6,399 bases of DNA. It comes from CAYZXT01 sp964482515 (lineage in GTDB: Bacteria > Elusimicrobiota > Elusimicrobia > FEN-1173). The first letter of the stretch is position 1, and the number at the start of each line of letters is the position of its first letter. A program made the translations under genes and the position numbers. Positions 6,248-6,399 of the stretch are shown here, one piece after another. The notes beneath the pieces are model-generated. The model did no database searches. It was not told the DNA's origin and was given only the letters and a program-made list of their open reading frames with translations. The DNA lies in contig CAYZXT010000065.1 in assembly GCA_964482515.1 (NCBI GenBank), forward strand, positions 1 through 6,399. Reading direction: 5' to 3'.

Positions 6248-6399
6248 CCGCACTGTCCGGCATTATGGCGCCCTCGGTTCTCGTGCACGCTTTTTTATGG
6301 CTCTTCGGGTTCGTGGTGCTTTTTCGAATCCGCCGTTTGGATGAGGAAGGCGCGGCGGGTCCACAGGGAAGTTTTCCATCCATATCGGTCATCGTTCCC
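6244..6399 (+). CDS. Membrane-anchored family-2 glycosyltransferase, N-terminal part only
   Basis: Fifty-two codons are visible before the right edge. Starting at GTG 6244, which overlaps the DUF2141 stop as GTGA, the protein has one transmembrane segment (about residues 9-27, with SVLVHAFLWLFGF and VVLF), a basic stop (RIRR, 28-31), a short linker, and then PSISVIVP (45-52). That last motif is the first beta-strand of the GT-A nucleotide-sugar domain in family-2 glycosyltransferases. An N-terminal anchor followed directly by this strand is also the layout of staphylococcal CrtQ, which glycosylates diaponeurosporenoic acid, and of ceramide glucosyltransferase-like and other GT2 proteins. With an acid-forming carotenoid pathway upstream, a CrtQ-like job is the leading idea, but the DxD and QxxRW motifs lie outside the window. 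An in-frame ATG at 6265 is an alternative start that would trim seven residues; GTG is preferred for the overlap typical of coupled genes. Confidence 0.7.
   Translation, partial: MTALSGIMAPSVLVHAFLWLFGFVVLFRIRRLDEEGAAGPQGSFPSISVIVP

Overview
The window carries one strand-consistent block of bacterial genes, all on the + strand and almost without gaps. The content suggests a GC-rich bacterium, probably Gram-negative or with a comparable exported compartment. Taxonomy cannot be read from this sequence alone; a PVC-like or candidate-phylum bacterium would fit, but that is only a guess. The central subject is a carotenoid-modification cluster. It resembles the desaturase / aldehyde dehydrogenase / second-CrtI-type-oxidase sets known for C30 (diapo)carotenoids in Methylomonas and Staphylococcus.

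Layout. (1) From the left edge to 1124 is the 3' part of a GT4-like glycosyltransferase of the 'DFRDPW' group, whose 5' end lies outside the window. (2) An 84-nt AT-rich gap (1125-1208) follows, with a possible extended -10 promoter and a clear Shine-Dalgarno sequence. (3) From 1209 to the right edge runs a compact, probably single transcription unit. It holds a CrtI/CrtN-type carotenoid desaturase (1209-2744), an aldehyde dehydrogenase (2751-4277), a second CrtI-family protein of the CrtP/CrtNb oxidase type (4264-5763), a small secreted DUF2141 protein (5765-6247), and the first 52 codons of a membrane-anchored family-2 glycosyltransferase (from 6244). Junctions are 6 nt apart, 14 nt overlapping, 1 nt apart, and a GTGA overlap.

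Working model (inference from family knowledge). The first desaturase introduces conjugated double bonds into a C30 or C40 precursor made elsewhere. The second CrtI-type enzyme oxidises a terminal methyl group to an aldehyde. The dehydrogenase converts the aldehyde to a carotenoic acid. The GT2 enzyme may then glycosylate the acid, as CrtQ does in staphyloxanthin synthesis. The DUF2141 protein has no established role and is the least understood member. No prenyl-pyrophosphate condensing gene (crtM, crtB or hpnCDE) is in the window, so C30 versus C40 cannot be decided here. I see no RNA gene, insertion sequence, CRISPR array or convincing terminator.
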